Shown piece after piece: positions 25,985 through 35,138 of a DNA stretch of 64,000 nt. Position 1 is the stretch's first letter. Each line of letters begins with the position of its first letter. Source of the stretch: Coleofasciculus sp. FACHB-T130 (GTDB lineage Bacteria; Cyanobacteriota; Cyanobacteriia; Cyanobacteriales; FACHB-T130); contig NZ_JACJOG010000023.1 in the NCBI RefSeq assembly GCF_014695375.1, positions 62,001-126,000 of the forward strand, written 5' to 3'. Under the pieces are notes generated by a model. The model was not told where the DNA came from. It made no database searches and saw nothing but the letters and a program-made list of their open reading frames with translations. Both the position numbers and the translations under genes were made by a program.

Positions 25985-27244
25985 TTAGCGGAGCAAGATC
26001 GGATTCCCATCAATGCGGACTCGGAATAGACTGTAGGGCTTTTCTCTTAAATCTCTGCCGCCATGAAAATTTGTTTGGCGATGCAGTTGATTGGCAGTGA
26101 AATAGAGATAGCCGTCTGATGCTACAGAAAGCGTATCGGGCCACAAAACGCGAGGATCGTGAACGAGCGTTTCATACATTCCATCCGGTAGGCGGCGAAG
26201 AATGGAATTGTGTTCGTAGTTCGTCAGGTAAACGCGGTTTTCAGCATCTGATTCCAGTCCATCTGAAGCACCACTTTTATCGCCGAGATCCACCACGGTT
26301 GCTGCTACTTGCGACTCTGTTAATTGCTCGTTTGCTAAAGCATCAACGCTGACACTGTATAAACGGCGACCTGCCAGAGGGCAGTAAAATAAGCGATCGC
26401 CATCAGCACTAATCGCAATCCCGTCTGCACCTACTTTGATATAGCTGGGTGGTTGATTAGGCGATCGCATCATCAACGGTTGTCCTTCGACGCTGGGCAA
26501 AAAATTTGGTTCGGCTTTGGTGGAGGGGTGATTGTTCAGCCGTCGCCAGCTTTTGCCAGAAGCCAGGTCTACAACAATAATTGCATTTGGCCCAGAACTA
26601 GAAGAATCGGTGATGAATGCCATTCCAGCTTTGCCGCGCCGCAAGTCAAATCTGACATCGTTTAAGTAAGTCGTTGGCAGCGCTACATTCTGGGGAAATA
26701 GAATTGTTTTGATAATCCGATTTTGCTTTAGGTCAATCCCAATTAATTTTGGTCCCCCGTAGGAAGTGGGGGCAAATTGCGGACTCCCAGTATCTAAAAT
26801 CCACAGGCGGTTTTGCGGATCGACGACGACACTTTGAACCGAAATCAACGATTCAGCTTGGTTGCTGGGATTTGGGCGGTTAATTTCGGCATTGGGATAA
26901 GGCACCGCCGTCCCGTTTTTTAACTCAGCAACGGTAAATTCTACATTGTCTCCCCAGCGAGGGAAGTTCACAAAAATTCGACCGTCCTGAGACACGGTGA
27001 CGCCAGTAAGCATCGGCCCATTAAAGGAGGCAACTGATTCAATGTTGCCAATCGTTTTCTCAGCAGGTTTCTCAACAAGTTTCTGTGTGGGTTCTTGTGC
27101 GGATAGCGCCCGACCGGATGATGCAAAGGGAATTGTCACCACAAGGCTTAAAAGAATTGGAAGCGATCGCCAACCCAGTTTTCCCACGTCTCTCTCCAGA
27201 TACTTCACGGTGTCAGCACTACTGACTGAATGCTTCGTCAACAC
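25985..27244 (-). CDS. MRJP/Yellow-family exported protein
   Basis: The 419-residue product has a long N-terminal region with a hydrophobic signal (LPILLSLVVTIPFASSGRAL) and probable cleavage before SAQEP. A six-bladed beta-propeller follows. Family signatures include VQSVVVDPQNRLWILDTG, YLNDVRFDLRRGKAGMAFIT, DGIAISADGDRLFYCPLAGR and LWPDTLSVASDGYLYFTANQ. Bacterial members are related to insect Yellow/royal jelly proteins; their substrates are mostly unknown, and lactonase or dopachrome-type activity is only suggested. The start is GTG at 27244, right after AGGAGT. It probably acts in the periplasm. Confidence 0.8.
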   Translation of the reverse strand: MLTKHSVSSADTVKYLERDVGKLGWRSLPILLSLVVTIPFASSGRALSAQEPTQKLVEKPAEKTIGNIESVASFNGPMLTGVTVSQDGRIFVNFPRWGDNVEFTVAELKNGTAVPYPNAEINRPNPSNQAESLISVQSVVVDPQNRLWILDTGSPQFAPTSYGGPKLIGIDLKQNRIIKTILFPQNVALPTTYLNDVRFDLRRGKAGMAFITDSSSSGPNAIIVVDLASGKSWRRLNNHPSTKAEPNFLPSVEGQPLMMRSPNQPPSYIKVGADGIAISADGDRLFYCPLAGRRLYSVSVDALANEQLTESQVAATVVDLGDKSGASDGLESDAENRVYLTNYEHNSILRRLPDGMYETLVHDPRVLWPDTLSVASDGYLYFTANQLHRQTNFHGGRDLREKPYSLFRVRIDGNPILLR

Positions 27245-27381
27245 TCCTGCAACGCCAACGTCCAGCCGTGACGTCCTAGCAGACTGCTGATACCCCCTCT
27301 TATATTAGATGGCATTCATGGTTTCAATTCACTGACGAGACGCAACCCATTGACATCTCGACCACAGAACTAACAAAACAC

Positions 27382-27564
27382 CTATTTCTGTCCAAAAGAT
27401 TGACTTTCAGCAGTAAGAATCTCGCCAGCTTCTAACTCTTGTTGGAAACGCTGGCGATTTTCTTCTGCCTCTTGTTCAAGTTTTTCAACCAAGTGATAAA
27501 CTTCTGCAAGCAAATTATTAATCTTGACGGTGTTTTCACCCCGATCAGAGCGGTCAAGTTCCAT
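27382..27564 (-). CDS. Small acidic helical protein after alcohol dehydrogenase
   Basis: The 60-residue product is rich in Glu and Gln and probably one amphipathic helix pair (KINNLLAEVYHLVEKLEQEA, RQRFQQELEAGEIL). It lies 9 nt after the alcohol dehydrogenase stop on the same strand, with AAGG before the ATG at 27564. That placement suggests co-transcription and translation as an accessory. Function unknown; a stress-type small protein is a guess. Confidence 0.55.
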   Translation of the reverse strand: MELDRSDRGENTVKINNLLAEVYHLVEKLEQEAEENRQRFQQELEAGEILTAESQSFGQK

Positions 27565-27573
27565 AGTTTGACC

Positions 27574-28743
27574 TTATGGTTTTAGTACAACTTTGATGCA
27601 GTTGTCTTTTTTATTTTTGAAAATTTCGTAACCGTGTTTCGCCTCTTCTAAAGGCAAGCGGTGTGTGATGACGAAAGAGGGATCGATATCGCCATTTTGG
27701 ATATGTTCCAACAACGGTTTCAAGTATCTATGGACGTGTGTTTGTCCCATCTTGAACGTCAAGCCTTTGTTGAAAGCAGCGCCCATTGGAATCTTGTCGA
27801 GGAATCCACCGTAAACACCCGCTAGCGATACATGACCACCCTTGCTACAAGCGACAATGACTTGCCTCAGGGCGGTGGGGCGATCGGTTTCCATTCGCAC
27901 GGCTTGCTTGACTTTATCGTAAAAAGCATCCGGCCCGGTACCGTGTGCTTCCATGCCGACGGCATCCAGACAAGAATCTGGCCCGCGTCCGCCAGTCATC
28001 TCTTTGAGTGCTTCACCGACATCGAGTTCTTCATAGTTGAGAATTTCTGCCCCGCATTGTTCTTTAGCCATTTGTAAGCGTTCGGGAATGCGGTCGATAG
28101 CGATAACGCGATGGGCACCTAGCATGAAGGCACTTTTGATTGCGAACTGTCCGACTGGCCCGCAGCCCCAGACAGCTACAATATCACCCGGTTTAATGTT
28201 GCAATTTTCCGCTGCCATGTAGCCGGTCGGGAAAATATCCGTCAGGAACAGTACCTGATCGTCTGTCAATCCATCGGGAATTTTGAACAAACCGACATCG
28301 GCAAAAGGCACCCGCGCATACTCCGCTTGACCTCCAGCATAGCCGCCGAACAAGTGGGAGTAGCCGAAAAGTCCTGATGGCGAATGACCGTACATCTGTT
28401 CAGCCATCCAGCCGTTCGGGTTGGAGTTATCGCACAGCGACCACAAGTCACGGTTGCAGAATAGGCAGTTACCGCAGGCGATAGTGAAAGGGACAACGAC
28501 GCGATCGCCTATCTTCACATTCTTAACGGCGCTGCCAAGCTCAACCACTTCCCCCATAAATTCATGACCGAGGATATCGCCCGCTTGCATTGTCGGGATG
28601 AAACCATCGTAAATATGCAAATCGGAGCCGCAAATTGCTGTTGACGTAATTTTGACGATGGCATCGCGCGGGTTAAGAATTTTTGGATCGGGTACATTAT
28701 CTACCCGCACATCGTTGTTTCCATGCCAACAAACAGCTTTCAT
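27574..28743 (-). CDS. Zinc-dependent alcohol dehydrogenase, FDH-like, copy 1
   Basis: The 389-residue medium-chain dehydrogenase has the catalytic zinc set Cys38 in ICGSDLH and GHE near residue 60. The structural zinc cysteines lie in [15 protein letters not shown] (about 91-105). The NAD-binding Rossmann loop is [12 protein letters not shown] (about 190-201). The family resembles glutathione-independent formaldehyde dehydrogenases and oxidises alcohols or aldehydes; the substrate is unknown. AAGGAG precedes the ATG at 28743. It is a paralogue of the gene at 29497-30666, and is followed by a 60-residue protein. Confidence 0.9.
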   Translation of the reverse strand: MKAVCWHGNNDVRVDNVPDPKILNPRDAIVKITSTAICGSDLHIYDGFIPTMQAGDILGHEFMGEVVELGSAVKNVKIGDRVVVPFTIACGNCLFCNRDLWSLCDNSNPNGWMAEQMYGHSPSGLFGYSHLFGGYAGGQAEYARVPFADVGLFKIPDGLTDDQVLFLTDIFPTGYMAAENCNIKPGDIVAVWGCGPVGQFAIKSAFMLGAHRVIAIDRIPERLQMAKEQCGAEILNYEELDVGEALKEMTGGRGPDSCLDAVGMEAHGTGPDAFYDKVKQAVRMETDRPTALRQVIVACSKGGHVSLAGVYGGFLDKIPMGAAFNKGLTFKMGQTHVHRYLKPLLEHIQNGDIDPSFVITHRLPLEEAKHGYEIFKNKKDNCIKVVLKP

Positions 28744-28796
28744 TAAATTTTTCTCCTTAAGTCATTTGTCATTATTTATGAGTTATTTGTGATTCA

Positions 28797-28844
28797 TTAT
28801 TAGTCATTATCAATTACTAAGAACAATTTACTAATGACTAATAA
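28797..28844. repeat. 13-bp inverted repeat upstream of dehydrogenase copy 1
   Basis: TTATTAGTCATTA (28797-28809) pairs with TAATGACTAATAA (28832-28844). AGTCATT/ATTAGTCATT words recur around it. It may be a terminator for the upstream gene or a dispersed repeat. Confidence 0.5.
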
Positions 28845-28947
28845 CTACACATACACCCTAGGTAAATCTTTCTCTTTGCGAGTTCTCCTGGTTAAGGAGG
28901 TTAGGAGGAGCGAAATGTCAAGCAAATATTATCCGTTGTTCCACTAT

Positions 28948-28966
28948 CCCCCCTCGTTAAGGGGGG
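28948..28966. repeat. Copy of the CCCCCC-GTTAA-GGGGGG palindrome
   Basis: CCCCCCTCGTTAAGGGGGG forms a compact hairpin just after the 146-residue exported protein gene. It belongs to the same palindrome type as those at 18743, 19525 and 19933. Confidence 0.5.
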
Positions 28967-28990
28967 ACAATTTGCACGCTGGATTACAGA

Positions 28991-29431
28991 TTATTTTGAG
29001 TAAGATGGGCTGCTCAGGTTATTCGCCGCGTCGTTGAAACCTTCCTGCGTCCCTTGAACTGTCTTACCAACTACATCGTCAGCTTTATCTTGAATCTGAT
29101 TAAAAAACTTTTTGGTACTTGGAGGCGTCGGCTCGTCAAGATTCAGTTTTTCCTTGACATTTTCAGCAGCATCTCCAATTTTATCCAACAAACTACTGCC
29201 TGTATCTTCAGTCTGGTCTTTTAGCGTTTCAGTCCTAGCATTGATTGAACCATTAGACCCTGGCACTTGGTAAGCGTTGGTTTCTGGTGTCAATGTGGTG
29301 TTATTCGCAAGGGCCTGTAGAGGAGTCCCGTAACCGAAAACTTGCATCACCAAAAATGCAGCACTTACCAGAAACGCAGTAGCAATCTGGCGCAAACGAA
29401 TACTTTGTAGAAAAGAAATTACTTGATTCAT
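28991..29431 (-). CDS. Small exported helical protein, copy 1
   Basis: The 146-residue product has a signal peptide: basic start with LRQIATAFLVSAAFLVMQVF, probable cleavage after LQALA. The mature part is polar and helical (LLDKIGDAAENVKEKLNLDE, KKFFNQIQDKADDVVG), like LEA- or YtxH-like stress proteins. It resembles the 134-residue protein at 30796-31200 at the N-terminus (MNQ-I--LQ-I-LR pattern). Each sits directly upstream of an alcohol dehydrogenase. GGAG precedes the ATG at 29431. Function unknown, probably periplasmic. Confidence 0.65.
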   Translation of the reverse strand: MNQVISFLQSIRLRQIATAFLVSAAFLVMQVFGYGTPLQALANNTTLTPETNAYQVPGSNGSINARTETLKDQTEDTGSSLLDKIGDAAENVKEKLNLDEPTPPSTKKFFNQIQDKADDVVGKTVQGTQEGFNDAANNLSSPSYSK

Positions 29432-29496
29432 GAAAACACTCCAGTTTATTATTTGATGATTCGTAATCGGTTAATTTTTTTTCCCAATTACTGACT

Positions 29497-30666
29497 TCAA
29501 GGTTTCAGCACAACCTTGATACACTTATCTTCTTTGTGCTTAAACATTTCGTAGCCATTCTTGGCTTCTGCTAGGGGTAACTGATGGGTGACAACGAAGG
29601 ATGGATCGAGTTCGCCCTTCAAAACTTTATCCAGCAACATCTGCATATACTTTTGCCCGTGCATTTGCCCCATCCTGAAGGTCAAGCCTTTGTTGAAAGC
29701 AGCACCAAAGGGCAGTTTATCCACAAAGCCACCGTAAACACCCATGATTGAGAGCGTGCCGCCTTTACGACAAGCGACCATCATTTGCCGCAGGACGTGG
29801 GGACGGTCTGTTTCCAGCCGGACTGCTTGCTTTGCTTTGTCATAAACCCCTTCAACCCCCATGCCGTGCGCTTCTAATCCCACCGCGTCAATGCAGCAGT
29901 CTGGACCTCGTCCGCCAGTCATCTCTTTCAGCGCTTCGCCAGCATCAACTTCTTCGTAGTTAATCGTTTCCGCTTTTGCGTGTTCCCTCGCCATTTGGAG
30001 ACGTTCGGGAAAACGGTCGATGCCGATTACTCTTTCGGCACCCAGCATATAGGCGCTAATCATGGCGAATTGTCCGACAGCGCCGCAACCCCAGACAGCG
30101 ACAGTATCTCCTGGCTGAATATCGCATAACTCCGCGCCCATAAATCCGGTGGGAATGGCATCGGAGATAAACAATAATTTCTCGTCGGGAATTTCTGCGG
30201 GAACCTTGACGACACCCACATCCGCGAAGGGAACGCGGATATATTCGGCTTGCGCGCCTGCATAGCCGCCGAATAAGTGAGAGTAACCGTAAATTGCTGA
30301 AGTGACGTTACCGAAGAGCTTTTCTTCCATCCAAGCGTTGGGGTTGGAGTTGTCGCACAGCGACCACATATCATGGTTGCAATAGTGACAGTGACCGCAT
30401 CCGATAGTGGAAGGAACGACAACGCGATCGCCTGGTTTCAAATTGGTTACTTTGCTACCAACTTCGACGATTTCCCCCATAAATTCGTGACCGATAATGT
30501 CACCCGGTTGCATCGTCGGAATGTAGCCGTCATAAATATGCAAATCGGAGCCACAAATTGCCGTCGAAGTAATTTTGAGAATGGCGTCGCGCGGATTGAG
30601 AATTTTGGGATCGGGTACGGTTTCGACCCGCACATCGGTGGCACCGTACCAACATACTGCTTTCAT
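29497..30666 (-). CDS. Zinc-dependent alcohol dehydrogenase, FDH-like, copy 2
   Basis: The 389-residue product is the same length as copy 1 and similar along its whole length. Catalytic zinc ligands are in [11 protein letters not shown] and GHEFMGE; structural cysteines are in [15 protein letters not shown], where the extra His may alter the zinc knuckle. The Rossmann loop is [12 protein letters not shown]. Substrate unknown; aldehyde detoxification is plausible. AAGGA lies before the ATG at 30666. It follows the 134-residue exported protein and precedes the 146-residue one, so the two dehydrogenase modules look duplicated. Confidence 0.9.
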   Translation of the reverse strand: MKAVCWYGATDVRVETVPDPKILNPRDAILKITSTAICGSDLHIYDGYIPTMQPGDIIGHEFMGEIVEVGSKVTNLKPGDRVVVPSTIGCGHCHYCNHDMWSLCDNSNPNAWMEEKLFGNVTSAIYGYSHLFGGYAGAQAEYIRVPFADVGVVKVPAEIPDEKLLFISDAIPTGFMGAELCDIQPGDTVAVWGCGAVGQFAMISAYMLGAERVIGIDRFPERLQMAREHAKAETINYEEVDAGEALKEMTGGRGPDCCIDAVGLEAHGMGVEGVYDKAKQAVRLETDRPHVLRQMMVACRKGGTLSIMGVYGGFVDKLPFGAAFNKGLTFRMGQMHGQKYMQMLLDKVLKGELDPSFVVTHQLPLAEAKNGYEMFKHKEDKCIKVVLKP

Positions 30667-30795
30667 TGATGTTGTTTATCCTTTTATTAATTACCCCGCC
30701 CTTGTGTATCCGCAGGACGGGGTTTCTCACATCCCTGTCTCAGGTAATGCAGTCAGTCGCTTAACTTCTCAACCCGAATTGAGCGAAAAGCCGAA

Positions 30796-31200
30796 TTATC
30801 TAGGTGCCCGATTCTTAGTCTTGGCGACTCCCTGCTCATTTTTGTCTTGAACAATACTTGGGTCGCCCACGTCACCAGGTTGATCGTTATCAAATCTTTG
30901 GCGGACAATCACATCGGCAGTTTCGGGAATATTTTCTCCCAGCTTTTTGATGTTCTTCAAGCCAGTATTGCCGATTCCATCTCTGTCCCCAACATGGTCT
31001 TCAGCCATGTCAATCGCTTTTTTGATCTGAGCGTTGCTGGTCTTATTAAAATCTAAATTGTCAGCAATCAGGGTTTGAGCTTGTGCTTGGAACGATGTGC
31101 TGTAGCTAAAAGTCGGAATTACTAAAAATGCGATCGCTGCTAGAACGACACTAGCCAAACGCAAACAAATTTTTTGCAAACGATTAATTCCTTGATTCAT
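30796..31200 (-). CDS. Small exported protein, copy 2
   Basis: The 134-residue product has a signal peptide (LASVVLAAIAFLVIPTFSYS, probable cleavage near QAQA). The mature part is polar (IKKAIDMAEDHVGDRDGIGN, then LKNIKKLGENIPETADVIV) and ends in a basic tail. It shares N-terminal pattern and position with the protein at 28991-29431, but the mature parts diverge. CGGAGA precedes the ATG at 31200. Probably periplasmic, function unknown. Confidence 0.6.
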   Translation of the reverse strand: MNQGINRLQKICLRLASVVLAAIAFLVIPTFSYSTSFQAQAQTLIADNLDFNKTSNAQIKKAIDMAEDHVGDRDGIGNTGLKNIKKLGENIPETADVIVRQRFDNDQPGDVGDPSIVQDKNEQGVAKTKNRAPR

Positions 31201-31289
31201 TTCAATCTCCGTTGTTTATTTTTGTTGTGAGAAGAACCTATTATTCAGTTTTCTCTCTTCTTAACTAAGAATCCCACGAAATAAAATTC

Positions 31290-31994
31290 TTAACTTCTTC
31301 CAGAAGGTTGACCTTCTGTTGTTGCAATTTCACCTGCTTCCATAATCATTTTGAAACGGCGCAAATCATCGCCAACTTGCTGTTCTGGTTCTTCGCCAAA
31401 AAGTTTAGCGATCGCAGCACCGACAGCACCACCCGGCGGATTATATTCAATGACGACTTTTACTTCCGTACCCCGATTCGCAGGCGCAGGTGAAAAGCGC
31501 ACAAACCCTGCATTCTCAACGTCTGCTCCTTCCGTCGAAGCCCAAGCGATTAACTCGTTTTCTTTCTCGTTGATAATATCTGCATCCCATTCCACACTTG
31601 CACCCATTGGCGCATTGGCAACCCAGTGCGATCGCCGCTCGTTGACAACCGTTACCGATTTCAGATGCTTCATGAAATTAGGCAAGTTTTCAAAATTATG
31701 CCAAAAGCGATAAAGTTCATCTGCTGGTTTATTGATCGTGACGGTCTTTTCAACTTTGATACTTTGGTTCATCCCTGCTTTTTCCTGTATGGTGTCTTGG
31801 ATACCTTTTTCTGCGGTCGCACCGTGATAAATTAGACCACCACCCGCGATCGCCATTAACGCTCCCCGAAGAGATCGTTGCTTTAAACCCATCAGTACAA
31901 GTGCGCCGCCGCCTAGTAACGATCCCCAACGCTCCTTATCGCCGACATTGCTGGGTTCATTCTGACCGCTGGGGACGATATCTTTGGATGTCAT
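31290..31994 (-). CDS. Membrane-anchored SRPBCC (polyketide cyclase-like) protein
   Basis: The 234-residue product has an N-terminal Gly-rich hydrophobic region with two short membrane segments (about 25-62; LLGGGALVLMGLKQRSLRGA, IAGGGLIYHGATA), like the YgaP/DUF2892-type anchor. A START/SRPBCC domain follows (about 78-220): VEKTVTINKPADELYRFW, then FENLPNFMKHLKSV, WVANAPMGASVEWDADII and EVKVVIEYNPPGGAVGAAIA. Such domains bind hydrophobic ligands; no activity can be assigned. GAGGAAA precedes the ATG at 31994. It sits between the SDR and a small exported protein. Confidence 0.75.
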   Translation of the reverse strand: MTSKDIVPSGQNEPSNVGDKERWGSLLGGGALVLMGLKQRSLRGALMAIAGGGLIYHGATAEKGIQDTIQEKAGMNQSIKVEKTVTINKPADELYRFWHNFENLPNFMKHLKSVTVVNERRSHWVANAPMGASVEWDADIINEKENELIAWASTEGADVENAGFVRFSPAPANRGTEVKVVIEYNPPGGAVGAAIAKLFGEEPEQQVGDDLRRFKMIMEAGEIATTEGQPSGRS

Positions 31995-32054
31995 GTTCTA
32001 TTTTCCTCAAACGGTAATTGATGATTTGCTGAGTAATATTAATTTCTTAGGCGC

Positions 32055-32936
32055 TTAACTAATCGTTTGGACTTGTTTGTGTTCTAGCCCTTCTGTGGCA
32101 TGATCTAGACGCAGTTCTCCTTGCGGTTCAGCACGCAACGATTCTGGCGTCTGCTCGCCGATGGCTCCTTTCGCCACTGTGATGCCACCATCTGCCAGCC
32201 ACAATGCCCCCGTGACGTAACTCGCTTCATCCGAAGCAATAAAGGCATAGACGTTTGCCATTTCCTCTGGCGTGCCGCGTCGAGCCATTGGAGTTGCATT
32301 AATCAGCATTTTCTCCATCTGAGCATCCATCGGCCCGGTTTCTTTGTGTGTCCAAGCGGTATCAATGGCACCGGGACAGACACAGTTAGCGCGAACACCG
32401 TATTGAGCTTGCTCAACCGCCACCCCTTTCATAAAGGAATGCATCCAGCCTTTAGTACCCCCGTAGGGAGTATTTCGCGCCAGTCCGTTAAAGCCAGCCT
32501 CAGACCCGGCAGAGACAATGTTTCCGCGTGTTTTTTGGAGGTGCGGTAGAGCGTACTTGGTCATCAGGAAGGCGGAACGGATGTTCATCCGGATCGTCTG
32601 GTCAAAAACATCAACGGGGTAGTCTTGAGTCTCCGCCGTTACTAAAAAGACACCCGCATTATTCACCAAAATGTCCAGACGCCCGTAATAGTCAATAGCG
32701 GCTTGAACACAAGCTTTCGCGTGGGATTCTTCCGAGATATCCCCCGCGTAGGCGATCGCTTCAGCACCATAGTGCTGAATTGCTTGTGCGACTTCATCCA
32801 GCGGATCGCTAGGGAGTCCATTAACAACGACTTTGGCACCTTCTTTGGCGAATTTGTGCGCGATCGCTTCGCCGATTCCAGTCCCTGCACCCGTGATAAT
32901 GGCAACTTTGCCTTCCAGTTTTCTACTCATGCTCAT
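32055..32936 (-). CDS. Short-chain dehydrogenase/reductase
   Basis: Classical NAD(P)-dependent SDR of 293 residues. The cofactor loop is TGAGTGIGE (about 16-24), with the NNAG motif near 95-98 and the catalytic Tyr/Lys in PYGGTKGWM. The serine in SAGSEAG completes the triad, and CPGAIDT follows. The C-terminus has ASYVTGALWLADGGITVAKG. It resembles glucose-1-dehydrogenase-like SDRs, but the substrate is unknown. The ATG at 32936 is chosen because AAGGAG lies 8 nt upstream; an in-frame TTG 48 bases upstream is poor. Part of the stress island. Confidence 0.88.
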   Translation of the reverse strand: MSMSRKLEGKVAIITGAGTGIGEAIAHKFAKEGAKVVVNGLPSDPLDEVAQAIQHYGAEAIAYAGDISEESHAKACVQAAIDYYGRLDILVNNAGVFLVTAETQDYPVDVFDQTIRMNIRSAFLMTKYALPHLQKTRGNIVSAGSEAGFNGLARNTPYGGTKGWMHSFMKGVAVEQAQYGVRANCVCPGAIDTAWTHKETGPMDAQMEKMLINATPMARRGTPEEMANVYAFIASDEASYVTGALWLADGGITVAKGAIGEQTPESLRAEPQGELRLDHATEGLEHKQVQTIS

Positions 32937-33027
32937 TCCGGACATCTCCTTGAGAAACGTTTTGAGTGTTGAAGCGATTAGCAATTAAATAAGGTGAGCA
33001 ATGCCCACCTTACTTGGCACTCAAAAC

Positions 33028-34128
33028 TTACATCTTGACGGAAACACCAGTCGTCGGCTTCGCAGGCTTGACTTCCTGACCTGCCATCCGAGATTTATAA
33101 AGTGCCGCCAAACACTGTTCGTACTTCGACAAATCCACTTCAATCTCGGTGAGAATGGCGGTAGTAATCGGATCGGTAAATTTCATCCGCAAGTTGTTAA
33201 TATCGACAACGCCGGTTTGCAAGTCGCCCATGCTGCGACGCAAAAGATCGGTGTCGTCACTGCCTTGCAGAGAAGCTTTGAACTTGGCATATTTGTCAGC
33301 AGCTTGTGCCGGAATCGAGGGGCTTTCTCCCAGAGCATTCAGCCGTTCTTCCAGCATTTGAATGTGATGCTGCTTATTTTTGATCATGTCTTGCAGCATC
33401 GAGGTCAATTCTGCATCTGTGCTTTTCTCGGCATACTGCCCAAACGCTTCTTGCGAATAACGTTCGCCAGCCAGCGCCGTATTCAAACCTTTGGCAATAT
33501 CGCCCTTGGTGGAACCGCCCCAAGAATCAGCCAGTTTCCACCATTCAGCGGTGATATCGCTTTCATGGGGTAATGCAGCTTCTTTGCCACCGTAACCGAG
33601 ACGGCTGAGAATTGCAGTGGTAAAAATTGCCAAATCACCCGGTTGACGCGAGGTGATCAGGTTGCCGTCAACCACGACCGGCTCATCCACATAATGGGCA
33701 CCTGCATTGATAATGTCTGTGCGGATAGAGAAGAAGCCCGTTGCTTGCTTACCTCTGAGCAAATCAGCTTCAATCAGAACTTGTGGTCCGTGGCAAACGG
33801 CAGCCACCAATTTCCCATGCTCGAATGCGTCTTTTACAAAGTTGACGGTGTTGGGGTTCGTCCGCATCATATCCGGAGCGATGCCGCCGGGGATAATGAC
33901 TGCATCGAAATCGAGAGCCACGGCTTCTGTCGTGGTGCCATCCGGTTTCTGGGACAATTTGCCTTGTTTACCGACATAATTCTCGTTCATCCGAGAACCG
34001 AGGACAACGACCTCCATTCCTGCCATTTGCAAGGCTTTATAAGGGACTTGAAATTCAGAATCTTCAACCCCATTTTCGATTAGGATGGCAACTCGCTTCT
34101 TGCTGCCGTTATTATTTTGCTGTGTCAT
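33028..34128 (-). CDS. DJ-1/PfpI protein fused to a ferritin-like domain
   Basis: The 366-residue two-domain protein has an N-terminal DJ-1/PfpI class-I glutaminase-like domain (about 10-180). The nucleophile is Cys112 in AAVCHGPQVL, with His113 next to it, and an acidic residue in ENGVEDSEF assists. The C-terminal domain (about 200-340) is helical and ferritin-like or DUF2383-like (GLNTALAGERYSQEAFGQYA, MIKNKQHHIQMLEERLNAL), with metal binding uncertain. DJ-1 family members act on damaged proteins or small aldehydes. AAAGGAG precedes the ATG at 34128. The fusion suits a detoxification role. Confidence 0.8.
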   Translation of the reverse strand: MTQQNNNGSKKRVAILIENGVEDSEFQVPYKALQMAGMEVVVLGSRMNENYVGKQGKLSQKPDGTTTEAVALDFDAVIIPGGIAPDMMRTNPNTVNFVKDAFEHGKLVAAVCHGPQVLIEADLLRGKQATGFFSIRTDIINAGAHYVDEPVVVDGNLITSRQPGDLAIFTTAILSRLGYGGKEAALPHESDITAEWWKLADSWGGSTKGDIAKGLNTALAGERYSQEAFGQYAEKSTDAELTSMLQDMIKNKQHHIQMLEERLNALGESPSIPAQAADKYAKFKASLQGSDDTDLLRRSMGDLQTGVVDINNLRMKFTDPITTAILTEIEVDLSKYEQCLAALYKSRMAGQEVKPAKPTTGVSVKM

Positions 34129-34223
34129 GGAATCTCCTTTTTTATGAAAATTTTGCAAGGAAAAAAATTTTGAGCGATCGCGAGAAAAAGTAAAACTCCT
34201 TTGGAGTTTTACCTTTAAAATTC

Positions 34224-34631
34224 TTACGAACTGGGAACTTCACTCAATGAGGTTCCGGTAAGAAATAGCTCTGCGTCATCTTCTGAAAAATTAGCGCGGA
34301 CATCTGCAAACTCACCAGGCGTTACGGCTTTTTGCAGCACTGCGAACACCGCTCGAACATGAGTTGCAGCATCGCTAGGATCGGTTCCCTCTTTTTCGCT
34401 GACGCGCTGGTAAAACTCTTGCAGCGAGAAAAATTGACCGTTTTCGCCCTCTCGCCCACGCAGACACTCTTGTAGTTCTGCTGGCAGTTGTGAAGCTAGG
34501 TCTTTTGCCTCGTCTCCAACGATGCGTTCTTTCAGTGTTTCCAGCGTGGCACGAGTGGCACGTTCTGCTTCCTGACGGTGGCTCAGTTGGGCAACGCTTT
34601 GAACCTGTTTAATGAACTGCTCGTATTTCAC
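34224..34631 (-). CDS. DUF2267 domain protein
   Basis: The 135-residue all-helical protein matches DUF2267. FIKQVQSVAQLSHRQEAERA is followed by TLETLKERIVGDEAKDLASQ, then LPAELQECLRG, FYQRVSEKEG and AVFAVLQKAVTPGEFADVRA. Family members often occur near stress proteins; the role is unknown. The start is GTG at 34631 because AAGAGG lies just upstream; a TTG at 34655 would extend it by eight residues. It has no membrane segment. Confidence 0.8.
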   Translation of the reverse strand: MKYEQFIKQVQSVAQLSHRQEAERATRATLETLKERIVGDEAKDLASQLPAELQECLRGREGENGQFFSLQEFYQRVSEKEGTDPSDAATHVRAVFAVLQKAVTPGEFADVRANFSEDDAELFLTGTSLSEVPSS

Positions 34632-34880
34632 TATTGACCTCTTAAATCTTTCCAACTTTCACGCTTCGCTCTCTTTTCGCTCTCTTAATGACTTGCCAAA
34701 GCGTTGAATCTTTCTAAAAAAAGTACGCTCCTTACTCCATGAAGTTCGCGCCGTAATTGCGCGATATTTTAATTTGCACGTTTTTTACTCGTGCAAACTA
34801 GGGAATTCGTGGCTGCTTCAACCACGAATTCTCTCAAGAATTTAAAGGGGGAAATAAGTCTGAGCTAGCTTTTGCGATCG

Positions 34881-35138
34881 CTATCTAGCAACTGCCCCCT
34901 GCGGAGCAATCCGCTTGGCAAGCAATTCTTTCGCCCGTTCGGCGCGTTGAGATTCTTCTTCTTCTAGTTGCTGGAAGAACTCTACGAGTTCATCATCTCC
35001 AGCTTCCTCAGCATCCTGAATATAAATTTCGTAGGTACTGGCACCCTCTAGGGCATGGTATAGCACGCTGATCAGGTTGTAGTGTTCGTCTGCGGTTCCC
35101 GTGATGATCTCATCGTCATGATTGCCGTGATGCGTCAT
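34881..35138 (-). CDS. Small acidic helical protein at the head of the stress island
   Basis: The 85-residue product starts MTHHGNHDDEIITGTADEHY and continues as two helices (NLISVLYHALEGASTYEIYI; DDELVEFFQQLEEEESQRAE). The pattern is reminiscent of a rubrerythrin/ferritin-like helix pair with His and Glu clusters, but no full metal site is seen. AAGGAGG precedes the ATG at 35138, giving a strong ribosome binding site. It is the first gene of the minus-strand stress island. Function unknown. Confidence 0.65.
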   Translation of the reverse strand: MTHHGNHDDEIITGTADEHYNLISVLYHALEGASTYEIYIQDAEEAGDDELVEFFQQLEEEESQRAERAKELLAKRIAPQGAVAR

